Position numbers and translations under genes: made by a program
The notes under the pieces: generated by a model
The model's input: only the letters and a program-made list of their open reading frames with translations
What the model was told of the DNA's origin: nothing
The model's database searches: none
In this document: positions 52,588 to 59,580 of the stretch, in pieces
Numbering within the stretch: the first letter of the stretch is position 1
Layout of the letters: every line of letters starts with the position of its first letter
Assembly (NCBI RefSeq): GCF_045209745.1
Contig: NZ_CP109273.1
Location: 6,138,001-6,202,000 of the forward strand
DNA: 64,000 bases
From: Micromonospora sp045209745
Lineage (GTDB): Bacteria; Actinomycetota; Actinomycetes; Mycobacteriales; Micromonosporaceae
Reading direction: 5' to 3'

Positions 52588-53607
52588 GTGTCCCACTCCG
52601 CGTCCATTCCCGACGAACTCCGGCGGTATGCGCCCGAGATCGTCGAACCCGACGACTTCGACCAGTTCTGGCGTGACACGCTCGCCGCGACGGCCGCTCG
52701 GCCGGTGCTCGCCGACGTCCGCCCGGAGCCCACTGATCTGCGGCTGCTCGACTCCTGGGACGTCACGTTCGCCGGCTTCGGCGGCGACCCCGTACGGGCC
52801 TGGTACACCCGCCCGGCTGGCGTTCGAGAGCCGCTGCCTGCCGTGGTCGAGTACGCCGGCTACGGTCGCGGCCGCGGCCTGCCACACGAGCGGCTGACCT
52901 GGCCGGTGGCCGGGTACGCGCACCTGCTGATGGACAACCGGGGCCAGGCGGGGCAGTACGGTCCCGGGGACACCGCCGACCCGCACGGCGCGCCCGGCGG
53001 GCCCTGGCCGGTCACCTGGGGGATCCTCGACCCGCGTGACTACCACTACCGCCGCCTGATCACCGACGCGGTCCGGGCCGTCGAGGCGGTCCGGGCCCTG
53101 CCGGGGGTCGACGCAGACCGGGTCGCCGTGGTCGGTAACAGCCAGGGCGGCGGCCTCGCCCTGGCGGTGGCCGGCCTCGTCAATGACCTCAGCGCGGTGC
53201 TGACCACCGCCCCGTTCCTCTGCGACATGAAACGGGCCGTCCAGCTCTGCGAACCCGCGCCGTACGGCGAGATCGCCCGGTATCTGGCCGTGCACCGGGA
53301 GGCTGAGGACGCAGTGTGGCGCACCCTGTCCTACGTCGACGGGGTCAGCTTCGCGCGACGTGCGACGGCGCCGGCGCACTTCGGGGTCGGTCTACGTGAC
53401 ACCGTCTGTCCACCGACAACCGGCTTCGCCGCCTACAACCAGTACGGTGCGGCGGCCCGGCTGCCGGTCCCGCCCGCGCGCGAGATGCACGTCTACCCGT
53501 TCAACGGCCACGAGGGCGGCGAGGCCACGCACGTCCGGCGTCAGCTGCGCTGGCTCGACGCGGTGCTCCACCCGCGAGGGCAGCTCTTGCCTGCGGGGCG
53601 TTCGTAG
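52588..53607 (+). CDS. CE7 acetylxylan esterase / cephalosporin-C deacetylase
   Basis: A 339-residue cytoplasmic alpha/beta hydrolase of family CE7. Nucleophile Ser in VAVVGNSQGGGLAL, Asp in GVGLRDTVCPP, His in FNGHEGG; the RGQ oxyanion motif appears as MDNRGQAGQ. No signal peptide, in line with CE7 enzymes that deacetylate imported xylo-oligosaccharides. GTG 52588 has GAGGA before it. Probably co-transcribed with the LacI gene and thus induced with the rest of the locus. Confidence 0.94.
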   Translation: MSHSASIPDELRRYAPEIVEPDDFDQFWRDTLAATAARPVLADVRPEPTDLRLLDSWDVTFAGFGGDPVRAWYTRPAGVREPLPAVVEYAGYGRGRGLPHERLTWPVAGYAHLLMDNRGQAGQYGPGDTADPHGAPGGPWPVTWGILDPRDYHYRRLITDAVRAVEAVRALPGVDADRVAVVGNSQGGGLALAVAGLVNDLSAVLTTAPFLCDMKRAVQLCEPAPYGEIARYLAVHREAEDAVWRTLSYVDGVSFARRATAPAHFGVGLRDTVCPPTTGFAAYNQYGAAARLPVPPAREMHVYPFNGHEGGEATHVRRQLRWLDAVLHPRGQLLPAGRS

Positions 53608-53649
53608 GTCGAAGACCGCCGCCATAGCCGAACTCCGATCTATTGCTGA

Positions 53650-53663
53650 TGTTAGCGATAACA
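53650..53663. promoter_or_regulatory. LacI-type operator before the CE3 esterase (TGTTAGCGATAACA)
   Basis: TGTTAGCGATAACA is a near-perfect palindrome (TGTTA-GC-GA-TAACA) about 220 bp before the esterase ATG. Its sequence differs from the GAAACTTTC sites, so a different LacI-family regulator, not encoded here, is likely to bind. Confidence 0.6.
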
Positions 53664-53883
53664 CGCTATGGTGCGTCAGGCGAGGTGCAGGGCACACTTC
53701 CGCCACGCTCATCGGCCTGTCGCGTCCGACCGTCGATGGCCAGATACAGCGCTACGACCACCAGTGAAGACGTCCGGGTTTCTGGTCGTTCCGCGAGCCC
53801 ACTCCGGCATACCGCGTCATGGCGCGGGCATCCGTCCCTTCGTCGTCCGCTGCCGTCGCGCACCCACCACCAGAGGAAGTCCC

Positions 53884-55053
53884 ATGAGCAGTTCGACGCT
53901 CGGCCATCCTGTCCCTCCCTCCCCAACCGCTGTCGCAACGACACCGAGGCCCCGACGGGCTCGCCTGTGGTGGACGGCCCTGGCCGCCGTCGCCGCCATG
54001 GTCGCCGCCGTACCGATCGCGACCACTCCCGCGAGCGCGGAGTCCAATGGCGGCGTACGCGTGATGCCCCTCGGTGACTCGATCACCGACGGATTCAACG
54101 TCCCCGGCGGATACCGGATCGAGCTTTGGCAGCGGTTCACGACCGGCGGTTACCGGATCGACTTCGTCGGCTCCCAGTTCAACGGCCCAGCCAGCCTGGG
54201 CGACCACGACCACCAGGGCCATTCCGGCTGGACGATCGCCCAGATCGACGCCAACGTCGTCAACTGGTTGCGGGCCACGAATCCCCGGACCGTGCTGCTG
54301 CACATCGGCACCAACGACATGTACGGAGACACGTCCGGCGCCCCGGCCCGGCTGGCCACCCTCGTCGACCGGATCACCACCAACGCCCCGAACGCGGACG
54401 TGTTCGTCGCGACGATCATCCCGAAGTCCGGTGCGGACAACCAGGTCCGGGGCTACAACGCCGCGATCCCCGGGATCGTGCAGACCAGGGCCGCCGCCGG
54501 CAAACGCGTCCACCTGGTCGACATGTACCGCGCCCTGACGCTCAGCGACCTGGCCGACGGCGTGCACCCCAACGCCACGGGCTACCGCAAGATGGCCGCG
54601 GCCTGGTACGACGCTCTCCGGACGGTGCCCGGCAGCATTGGGGGCGACACGCCGCCGACCACCACCCCACCGACCACGACCCCGCCGACGACAACCCCGC
54701 CCACCACCACCCCGCCGACCACCCCGCCGGCATCCGGCGGGTGCCGCGTCGCGTACACGGTCAACGCCTGGAACAGCGGGTTCACCGCGTCCATCTCGGT
54801 GACCAACACGAGCAGCACGCCGGTCAACGGTTGGGCGCTGGCGTTCACGCTGCCGGGTGGACAGGCCATCACCAGCGGCTGGAACGCCACCTACGCCCCG
54901 TCGAGCGGAGCGGTAACCGCCCGCAACGTCTCCTACAACGCGACGATCGCGCCGAACACCTCGGTCGACATCGGCTTCCAGGCGACCCACACCGGCAGCA
55001 CGGCCCGACCGTCCTCATTCACCCTCAACGGCACCGCCTGCGCGGTCGCCTGA
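53884..55053 (+). CDS. secreted SGNH/CE3-type acetylxylan esterase with CBM2
   Basis: A 389-residue exported esterase. N-terminal signal (RRARLWWTALAAVAAMVAAV, cleaved after TPASA), then an SGNH hydrolase with all four blocks: RVMPLGDSITDG (Ser), FVGSQFNGP (Gly), LHIGTNDMYGD (Asn) and LADGVHPNATGY (Asp/His). The block-I context matches family CE3 acetylxylan esterases. A Thr/Pro linker and a CBM2 follow. It should remove acetyl groups from xylan outside the cell. ATG 53884 has AGAGGAAG upstream. It has its own promoter and operator. Confidence 0.92.
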   Translation: MSSSTLGHPVPPSPTAVATTPRPRRARLWWTALAAVAAMVAAVPIATTPASAESNGGVRVMPLGDSITDGFNVPGGYRIELWQRFTTGGYRIDFVGSQFNGPASLGDHDHQGHSGWTIAQIDANVVNWLRATNPRTVLLHIGTNDMYGDTSGAPARLATLVDRITTNAPNADVFVATIIPKSGADNQVRGYNAAIPGIVQTRAAAGKRVHLVDMYRALTLSDLADGVHPNATGYRKMAAAWYDALRTVPGSIGGDTPPTTTPPTTTPPTTTPPTTTPPTTPPASGGCRVAYTVNAWNSGFTASISVTNTSSTPVNGWALAFTLPGGQAITSGWNATYAPSSGAVTARNVSYNATIAPNTSVDIGFQATHTGSTARPSSFTLNGTACAVA

Positions 55054-55064
55054 CACCTCTCGTT

Positions 55065-55097
55065 GCGGTGCCGGGCACACCGAGGGCCCGGCACCGC
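55065..55097 (+). terminator. hairpin after the CE3 esterase gene
   Basis: A perfect 12-bp stem (55065-55076 with 55086-55097) and 9-nt loop, 12 bp after the stop. Confidence 0.7.
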
Positions 55098-55119
55098 GCC
55101 GTAGGCATCCCCGCCTGGA

Positions 55120-55182
55120 TCAGGTGACGGAAAGGCGGAAGACCTGCCGGGAGCCGCTGTCGGTGCTCGCGGTCGTCTCCTC
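55120..55182 (-). pseudogene. C-terminal scrap of a lost minus-strand gene
   Basis: The minus strand reads HEETTASTDSGSRQVFRLSV-T and then TGA at 55120-55122, with strong third-position GC. It looks like the end of a protein cut off at the junction with the recombinase fragment at about 55183. The family cannot be named from so little. Confidence 0.3.
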
Positions 55183-55512
55183 GTGCGGGCCCTGACCGGT
55201 AAGGGCGTACGGGTGGAGTTCGTCAAGGAGAACCTCACCTTCACCGGCGCAGACTCGCCGATGGCGCCCCTGCTGCTGTCAGCCATGGGGGCCTTCGCCG
55301 AGTTCGAGCGTGCCCTCATCCCCGAACGCCAGCGCGAAGGCATCGTCGCGGCGAAGCAGCGCGGCGTCTACACCGTCCGCAAACCCGCCCTCACCGACGA
55401 GCAGGCGCGCCAGCGCGTCGCCGGCGGCGAGCGGAAATCCGTGTTGGCCAAGGAATTCGGCATCAGCCGCGAGACCGTGTACAGCTATCTGCGAGCCGCG
55501 GCAGTCCAGTAG
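55183..55512 (+). pseudogene. truncated serine recombinase/resolvase (N-terminus missing)
   Basis: About 110 residues corresponding to the C-terminal half of a Tn3-resolvase/invertase-type serine recombinase: LTGKGVRVEFVKENLTFTG, AFAEFERALIPERQREGI (the E helix), then the DNA-binding HTH (VLAKEFGISRETVYSYLRAA). The catalytic Ser region is absent; only the GTG at 55183 could start translation. It is a relic of a transposon or inversion system. Confidence 0.8.
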
Positions 55513-55636
55513 CTGCAGGCCGAGGAAGTTCAGGACGTTGCGAAGCCCGCTGTACGTAGAGTGACGGGCTGATTGAGCGTGCCCGCGCGTTATCGGCAGC
55601 AGATCCGGATGCCGGGCGTTGGTGGAGGATGGATGC

Positions 55637-56143
55637 ATGATCGGTGACCGGTGGGGCGTGACCGACAGCGAGAAATTGCGCTGCTATCCGTGCGACGACT
55701 TCGTCGTCTCACCCGCGCTACAGGCGTGGCGGGGTGTGCACGTCGAGGCGTCCGCCGAAGTGGTGTGGCCGTGGGTCGCACAAGTGAGGCTTGCGCCATA
55801 CTCCTATGACTGGATCGACAACCTCGGCCGCCGTTCACCTCAAGAGCTGGTAGGCCTTCCCGAGCCGCAAGTCGGAGAGGGATTCACTACTGCTGGCGGG
55901 CGGCAGCTGGGCAGGATCGTCTCGGTCGACCCGGGGAAACAGTTGACGGGCACCATCATGGGCGCCTTCATGTCCTACGTCCTCGTGCCCCAGGAGCACG
56001 ACACACGCTTGCTGCTCAAGGTCGTCATGCAGACCACCCGCTGGGTCGCCCTCGGGCTGTCCGTCGGCGACCTGATCATGGCTCGACGTCAGCTACTGAA
56101 CCTGAAGCAACTCGCCGAGCGCCTCGCGGGACCAGCGGCGTAG
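55637..56143 (+). CDS. SRPBCC-like protein
   Basis: A 168-residue protein resembling the polyketide-cyclase/START-type SRPBCC fold: AWRGVHVEASAEVVWPWVAQ at the start, SYDWIDNLGRRSPQELV, and MGAFMSYVLVPQEHDTRLLL in the middle. Such proteins bind hydrophobic ligands; no partner is evident here. ATG 55637 has a GGTGGAGG ribosome site. GC is lower than in the neighbours and the gene sits between mobile-element relics, which suggests acquisition. Confidence 0.75.
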   Translation: MIGDRWGVTDSEKLRCYPCDDFVVSPALQAWRGVHVEASAEVVWPWVAQVRLAPYSYDWIDNLGRRSPQELVGLPEPQVGEGFTTAGGRQLGRIVSVDPGKQLTGTIMGAFMSYVLVPQEHDTRLLLKVVMQTTRWVALGLSVGDLIMARRQLLNLKQLAERLAGPAA

Positions 56144-56180
56144 CCCGCACAGGCGGGCAATGGGGTTGTGCCGCCTCTGC

Positions 56181-56588
56181 CTACGGCGCAGGTTCCAGTA
56201 CGACGACTGGGATCTGGCGGGTGGTCTTCTGCTCGTAGTCGGCGAAGCCTGGATACGCGACCTTCTGCGCGCTCCAGATCCGTTCCCGCTCGTCCCCGGC
56301 GGCAACTCTGGCGACCAACTCGACCTTGTCCGTACCAATCTCCGCTTGGGCCTGCGGATGAGCGAGCAGGTTGTAGTACCAGTCGGGATTGGTGGGCGCA
56401 CCGCCCTTGGACGCGAACACGGCGTAGCCGCCGTCCACCTTCTGGTACATCACCGGGTTCACGCGGGGCTGGCCGCTCTTGGCGCCGGTCGTGTGCAACA
56501 GCAGCAGCGGCGCGCCAGCGAACTGACCGCCGACCTGCCCACCGTTGGCGCGAAACTCAACGATGATCTTGTCGTTCCAGTCGCTCAT
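56181..56588 (-). CDS. F420-type nitroreductase (deazaflavin-dependent oxidoreductase)
   Basis: A 135-residue protein of the Ddn/DUF385 family: IIVEFRANGGQVGGQFAGAP, LLLHTTGAKSGQPRVNPVMY and YYNLLAHPQAQAEIG, the segments that form the split beta-barrel and bind cofactor F420 in this family. It probably reduces quinones or nitro-compounds with reduced F420. ATG 56588 has GAGGAGAGG upstream. Single gene, convergent with the SRPBCC gene. Confidence 0.92.
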   Translation of the reverse strand: MSDWNDKIIVEFRANGGQVGGQFAGAPLLLLHTTGAKSGQPRVNPVMYQKVDGGYAVFASKGGAPTNPDWYYNLLAHPQAQAEIGTDKVELVARVAAGDERERIWSAQKVAYPGFADYEQKTTRQIPVVVLEPAP

Positions 56589-56639
56589 GCCCTCTCCTCG
56601 CCTCCGCGCACCGACTCCTTGAACACGATTCTGATGCGA

Positions 56640-56830
56640 TGAAGGAGCGGGGCCTCCGCTTCTCGTGACAGTCACCCTGGTCAGGGGTTTCCCTGGGGTT
56701 GTCACGACGTACCACGACGAAGGAGGCCCGCTGTGGACGAGTATGACGGCCGCCAGTATGTGGGGATCGACCTGCACCGGCGGCGCAGTGTGATCGTGCG
56801 GATGACTCCGGACGGCGAGCCCCTGGCAAA
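56640..56830 (+). mobile_element. left-end stub of an IS110-type element
   Basis: The segment includes the first 31 codons of an IS110-type transposase and the noncoding sequence before it, then stops abruptly at about 56826. In IS110 elements this upstream noncoding part encodes the bridge RNA. The remnant has small inverted repeats (GTGACA at 56665-56670 with TGTCAC at 56700-56705; CCCTG-CAGGG between them). Boundaries are estimates. Confidence 0.5.
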
Positions 56831-56864
56831 TCGGTGGTTACCGGGTAATGCGGGTCTTTCCTGA
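56733..56864 (+). pseudogene. truncated IS110-family transposase, 5' end only
   Basis: GTG 56733, behind a perfect AGGAGG, starts VDEYDGRQYVGIDLHRRRSV and continues IVRMTPDGEPL, the N-terminal RuvC-like motif of IS110 transposases (first catalytic Asp in GIDLH). After GEPL (56826) the similarity ends, and a stop follows at 56862. The rest of the transposase is missing. Confidence 0.75.
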
Positions 56865-56884
56865 TTACGGTATCTGCGGAGGCG

Positions 56885-58774
56885 ATGCCGGTGACGATGG
56901 AAGAAGCAGAGCGCACCCTGCGGGCGGAGGAGCTCACCCGACTGGGTGAGCTCGCCGCCCAGCTCCGAGTGGACGCGATCCGGTGCAGCACCAGGGCGGG
57001 ATCGGGACATCCAACCTCGAGTCTGTCCGCCGCGGACCTGCTCGCGGTGCTGATCTCCCGGCACCTGCATTACCAGTGGACGGACCCGCGCGGTCGGACC
57101 AACGACCACCTGATCTTCTCCAAGGGCCACGCCTCGCCGCTGTTGTATGCGGTCTTCAAGGCGGTGGGCGCGATCACCGATCAGGAGTTGGTCGAGACCT
57201 ACCGCCAGTTCGGGTCGCGCCTGCAGGGACACCCCACGCCGGCCCTGCCCTGGGTCGACGTGGCCACCGGGTCGCTCGGTCAGGGACTGCCCGTCGGGGT
57301 CGGGATCGCGCTCGCCGGCCGATACCTCGACCACCTGCCGTTCCACGTGTGGGCGCTGTGCGGCGACAGCGAGATGGCCGAGGGCTCCATCTGGGAGGCG
57401 CTGGACAAGGCCAGCCACTACGGACTGCGCAACCTCACCGCGATCATCGACATCAACCGGCTCGGGCAGCGGGGTCCGACCGAGTTGGAATGGGACCTGG
57501 ACACCTACCGCCGCCGGGTCGAGGCGTTCGGCTGCCAGGCGCTCGTCATCGACGGCCACGACCTGGCCGCGATCGACGAGGCGTTCGGCTGGGCGCGGCA
57601 GGCGACGGGCCCGACCGTGGTGCTCGCCCGGACGGTCAAGGGCAAGGGGGTGCCGGAGGTCGAGAACCAGCCCGGGTGGCACGGCAAGCCGCTGAAACCC
57701 GACATGGCCGAGCGGGCCGTGGAGGCTCTCGGCGGGGTACGTCAGATCCGCGTCACCGGGCCGCAACCCGAGTCCGCCCCGCCCGCCGGCGCCCCCGTCG
57801 GCGAGCCGCTCACGCTGCCGCGGTACGACAAGGGGGCGAAGGTGGCCACCCGGAACGCGTACGGTGACGCGCTGCGCGCGCTGGGCTCGCGGCCGGACGT
57901 GGTCGCCCTAGACGGTGAGGTCAGCGACTCCACCCGCGCCGACAAGTTCGGCGAGGCGTATCCCGACCGGTTCTTCGAGATGTTCATCTCCGAACAGCAA
58001 CTGGTCGCCGCTGCGGTCGGGCTGCAGGTACGCGGCTATCGGCCCTTCGCCGCGACCTTCGCGGCGTTCTTCTCCCGCGCCTACGACTTCGTGCGGATGG
58101 CCGGCATCTCCCGGGCCGACATCGCCCTGTCCGGGTCGCACTGCGGGGTGGAGATCGGGGCGGACGGTCCCTCGCAGATGGGGCTGGAGGACCTGGCGGC
58201 CATGCGCGCCGTGCAGGGGTCGACGGTGCTGTATCCCAGTGACGCCGTGTCCTGCGCGGCCCTCGTCGCGCAGATGGTCGACCGCAAGGGCGTCAACTAC
58301 CTGCGCACCACCCGAGGCAAGTACCCGGTGCTCTACGACAACGAGGACGCCTTCCCGGTCGGCGGCAGCAAACTGCTCCGCGGCGGCGGCGGCGACGACG
58401 ACGTCGCGCTGATCGGCGCCGGGGTGACGGTGCACAACTGCCTCGCCGCCGCCGACGAGCTGGCGCGCGAGGGGATCAAGGCCCGGGTCATCGACCTGTA
58501 TTCGGTCAAGCCGCTGGATCGGGACCGGTTGCTCGACGCCGTCCGGGCCACCGGCGGTCGGCTGCTGGTGGTCGAGGATCACTACCCGGAGGGTGGCGTG
58601 GGGTCGGCGGTCCTCGAGTCCCTGGCCGACCTCGCCGAGCCGGTGCGGGTGAAGCACCTGGCGGTACGGGGCCTTCCCACCTCCGGTACCCCGACCCAGC
58701 TGATGGACCAGGCCGGGATCGGGGTGAGCGCCATCGTCGCCGCGGTACGCGCCGTGGAGGCCCCCGGCCAATGA
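56885..58774 (+). CDS. tkt: transketolase
   Basis: A 629-residue thiamine-diphosphate enzyme. The N-terminal PP domain has the GDSEMAEGSIWEALDKASHY motif with the downstream Asn of IDINR for Mg-TPP binding; the Pyr domain begins about residue 320 (KVATRNAYGDALRAL) with the catalytic Glu in MFISEQQLVAAAVG; the C-terminal domain ends AIVAAVRAVE. It moves two-carbon units in the pentose phosphate pathway, useful for xylose catabolism, though it is not in the xylan operon. Being outside a pentose phosphate cluster, it is probably a second copy. GGAGGCG stands at 56878-56884; GTG 56891 is a better-spaced alternative start. Confidence 0.94.
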   Translation: MPVTMEEAERTLRAEELTRLGELAAQLRVDAIRCSTRAGSGHPTSSLSAADLLAVLISRHLHYQWTDPRGRTNDHLIFSKGHASPLLYAVFKAVGAITDQELVETYRQFGSRLQGHPTPALPWVDVATGSLGQGLPVGVGIALAGRYLDHLPFHVWALCGDSEMAEGSIWEALDKASHYGLRNLTAIIDINRLGQRGPTELEWDLDTYRRRVEAFGCQALVIDGHDLAAIDEAFGWARQATGPTVVLARTVKGKGVPEVENQPGWHGKPLKPDMAERAVEALGGVRQIRVTGPQPESAPPAGAPVGEPLTLPRYDKGAKVATRNAYGDALRALGSRPDVVALDGEVSDSTRADKFGEAYPDRFFEMFISEQQLVAAAVGLQVRGYRPFAATFAAFFSRAYDFVRMAGISRADIALSGSHCGVEIGADGPSQMGLEDLAAMRAVQGSTVLYPSDAVSCAALVAQMVDRKGVNYLRTTRGKYPVLYDNEDAFPVGGSKLLRGGGGDDDVALIGAGVTVHNCLAAADELAREGIKARVIDLYSVKPLDRDRLLDAVRATGGRLLVVEDHYPEGGVGSAVLESLADLAEPVRVKHLAVRGLPTSGTPTQLMDQAGIGVSAIVAAVRAVEAPGQ

Positions 58775-58843
58775 CGCGGCGGGCGCCGTTTCACCCTTGG
58801 ACGCGCGGGTAGACGCAGCATTCGCGGCAGAAGGGGGTTCGAG

Positions 58844-58996
58844 GTGAAGTACGCGGAGTTCATCCAGTCGGTGTCGACGCGACCGAAGATGTCACCGACG
58901 CTGGCCGAGCCGATCTCCCCGCAACGCCTAGCCGCCGGCGCGACACAGCGACGGTACGCGTACGAGCTAGGCGATCAACGACCTGCGCCTCGGTAG
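58844..58996 (+). pseudogene. truncated DUF2267-type protein
   Basis: A 50-codon frame from GTG 58844 starts VKYAEFIQSVSTRPKMSPT and contains TLAEPISPQRLAAG, reminiscent of DUF2267 proteins (usual pattern TLADRIS..EA.DLAAQLP). The rest is unrelated and it ends inside the MaoC gene. Best read as a small remnant. Confidence 0.35.
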
Positions 58997-59439
58997 AGTC
59001 GGCTCACCGATTCGGCCACGCAGACGGGCTTGCCACCGCTGTCGCTCTCCACGGTGACCGCCGCGACCAGCTGCACGCCGCCGCTCACCGGCGACACCTC
59101 GGCGATGGTGGCGGTGGCCCGTACGGCGGCGCCGACCCGAACGGGGGCGGGGAAACGCACCCGGTTCAGCCCGTAGTTGACCCCCATCGCCACCCCCTCG
59201 ACCCGGTAGAGCTGGCCGGCCAGCGCCGGCAGCAGCGACAGGGTCAGATACCCGTGCGCGATCGTCCCGCCGAACGGCCCCGCCGCGGCCCGGGCCGGGT
59301 CGAGATGGATCCACTGGTGGTCGTCGGTGGCGTCCGCGAAAAGGTCGACGCGGCCCTGCTCGATGCGCAGCCACGGACCGGGCCCGACGGTCTCGCCAAC
59401 CGCAGCGGCCAACTCCTCGAACGAGCTGAAGACTCTCAT
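58975..59439 (-). CDS. MaoC-family (R)-specific enoyl-CoA hydratase-like protein
   Basis: A 154-residue single hot-dog protein. The hydratase motif is complete: DLFADATDDHQWIHLDPARA followed by FGGTIAHGYLTLSLLP, with the catalytic Asp and His. It probably hydrates enoyl-CoA in lipid metabolism. ATG 59439 overlaps the stop of a 32-codon ORF upstream (ATGA), so translation is coupled to it. Confidence 0.93.
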   Translation of the reverse strand: MRVFSSFEELAAAVGETVGPGPWLRIEQGRVDLFADATDDHQWIHLDPARAAAGPFGGTIAHGYLTLSLLPALAGQLYRVEGVAMGVNYGLNRVRFPAPVRVGAAVRATATIAEVSPVSGGVQLVAAVTVESDSGGKPVCVAESVSRLYRGAGR

Positions 59440-59534
59440 GCCGGGTCTCCTTGCAGCTGGAAGGCGCTGACGCCGGTGAGCGCGGCGGCCAGCTGGCGGA
59501 CCGCGGCCTGTTCGGCGGAGAGGGTGAGCTCCAT
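59436..59534 (-). CDS. 32-residue ORF coupled to the MaoC gene
   Basis: From ATG 59534 the frame reads MELTLSAEQAAVRQLAAALT and ends with GDPA, overlapping the MaoC start. A TAGTTT box stands seven bases before the ATG, so the operon's leaderless transcript begins here. The sequence resembles the very N-terminus of acyl-CoA dehydrogenases (LSAEQ..VRQL), so it may be the stub of a deleted gene, or a leader peptide that carries ribosomes to the MaoC start. Confidence 0.5.
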   Translation of the reverse strand: MELTLSAEQAAVRQLAAALTGVSAFQLQGDPA

Positions 59535-59541
59535 GGCCCTT

Positions 59542-59547
59542 AAACTA
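59542..59547 (-). promoter_or_regulatory. -10 box for a leaderless message (TAGTTT)
   Basis: On the minus strand TAGTTT, seven bases, then ATG 59534. It lies within the inverted repeat at 59543-59559. Confidence 0.45.
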
Positions 59548-59559
59548 GCGGTGATAGTT
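59543..59559. promoter_or_regulatory. short inverted repeat over the MaoC-operon promoter
   Basis: AACTA and TAGTT arms separated by seven bases cover the -10 box of the 32-codon ORF/MaoC operon. A TetR-type repressor could bind here; the TetR gene at 62456-63091 is a candidate. Confidence 0.35.
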
Positions 59560-59580
59560 AAACGCGTCCAGACCGGACGG

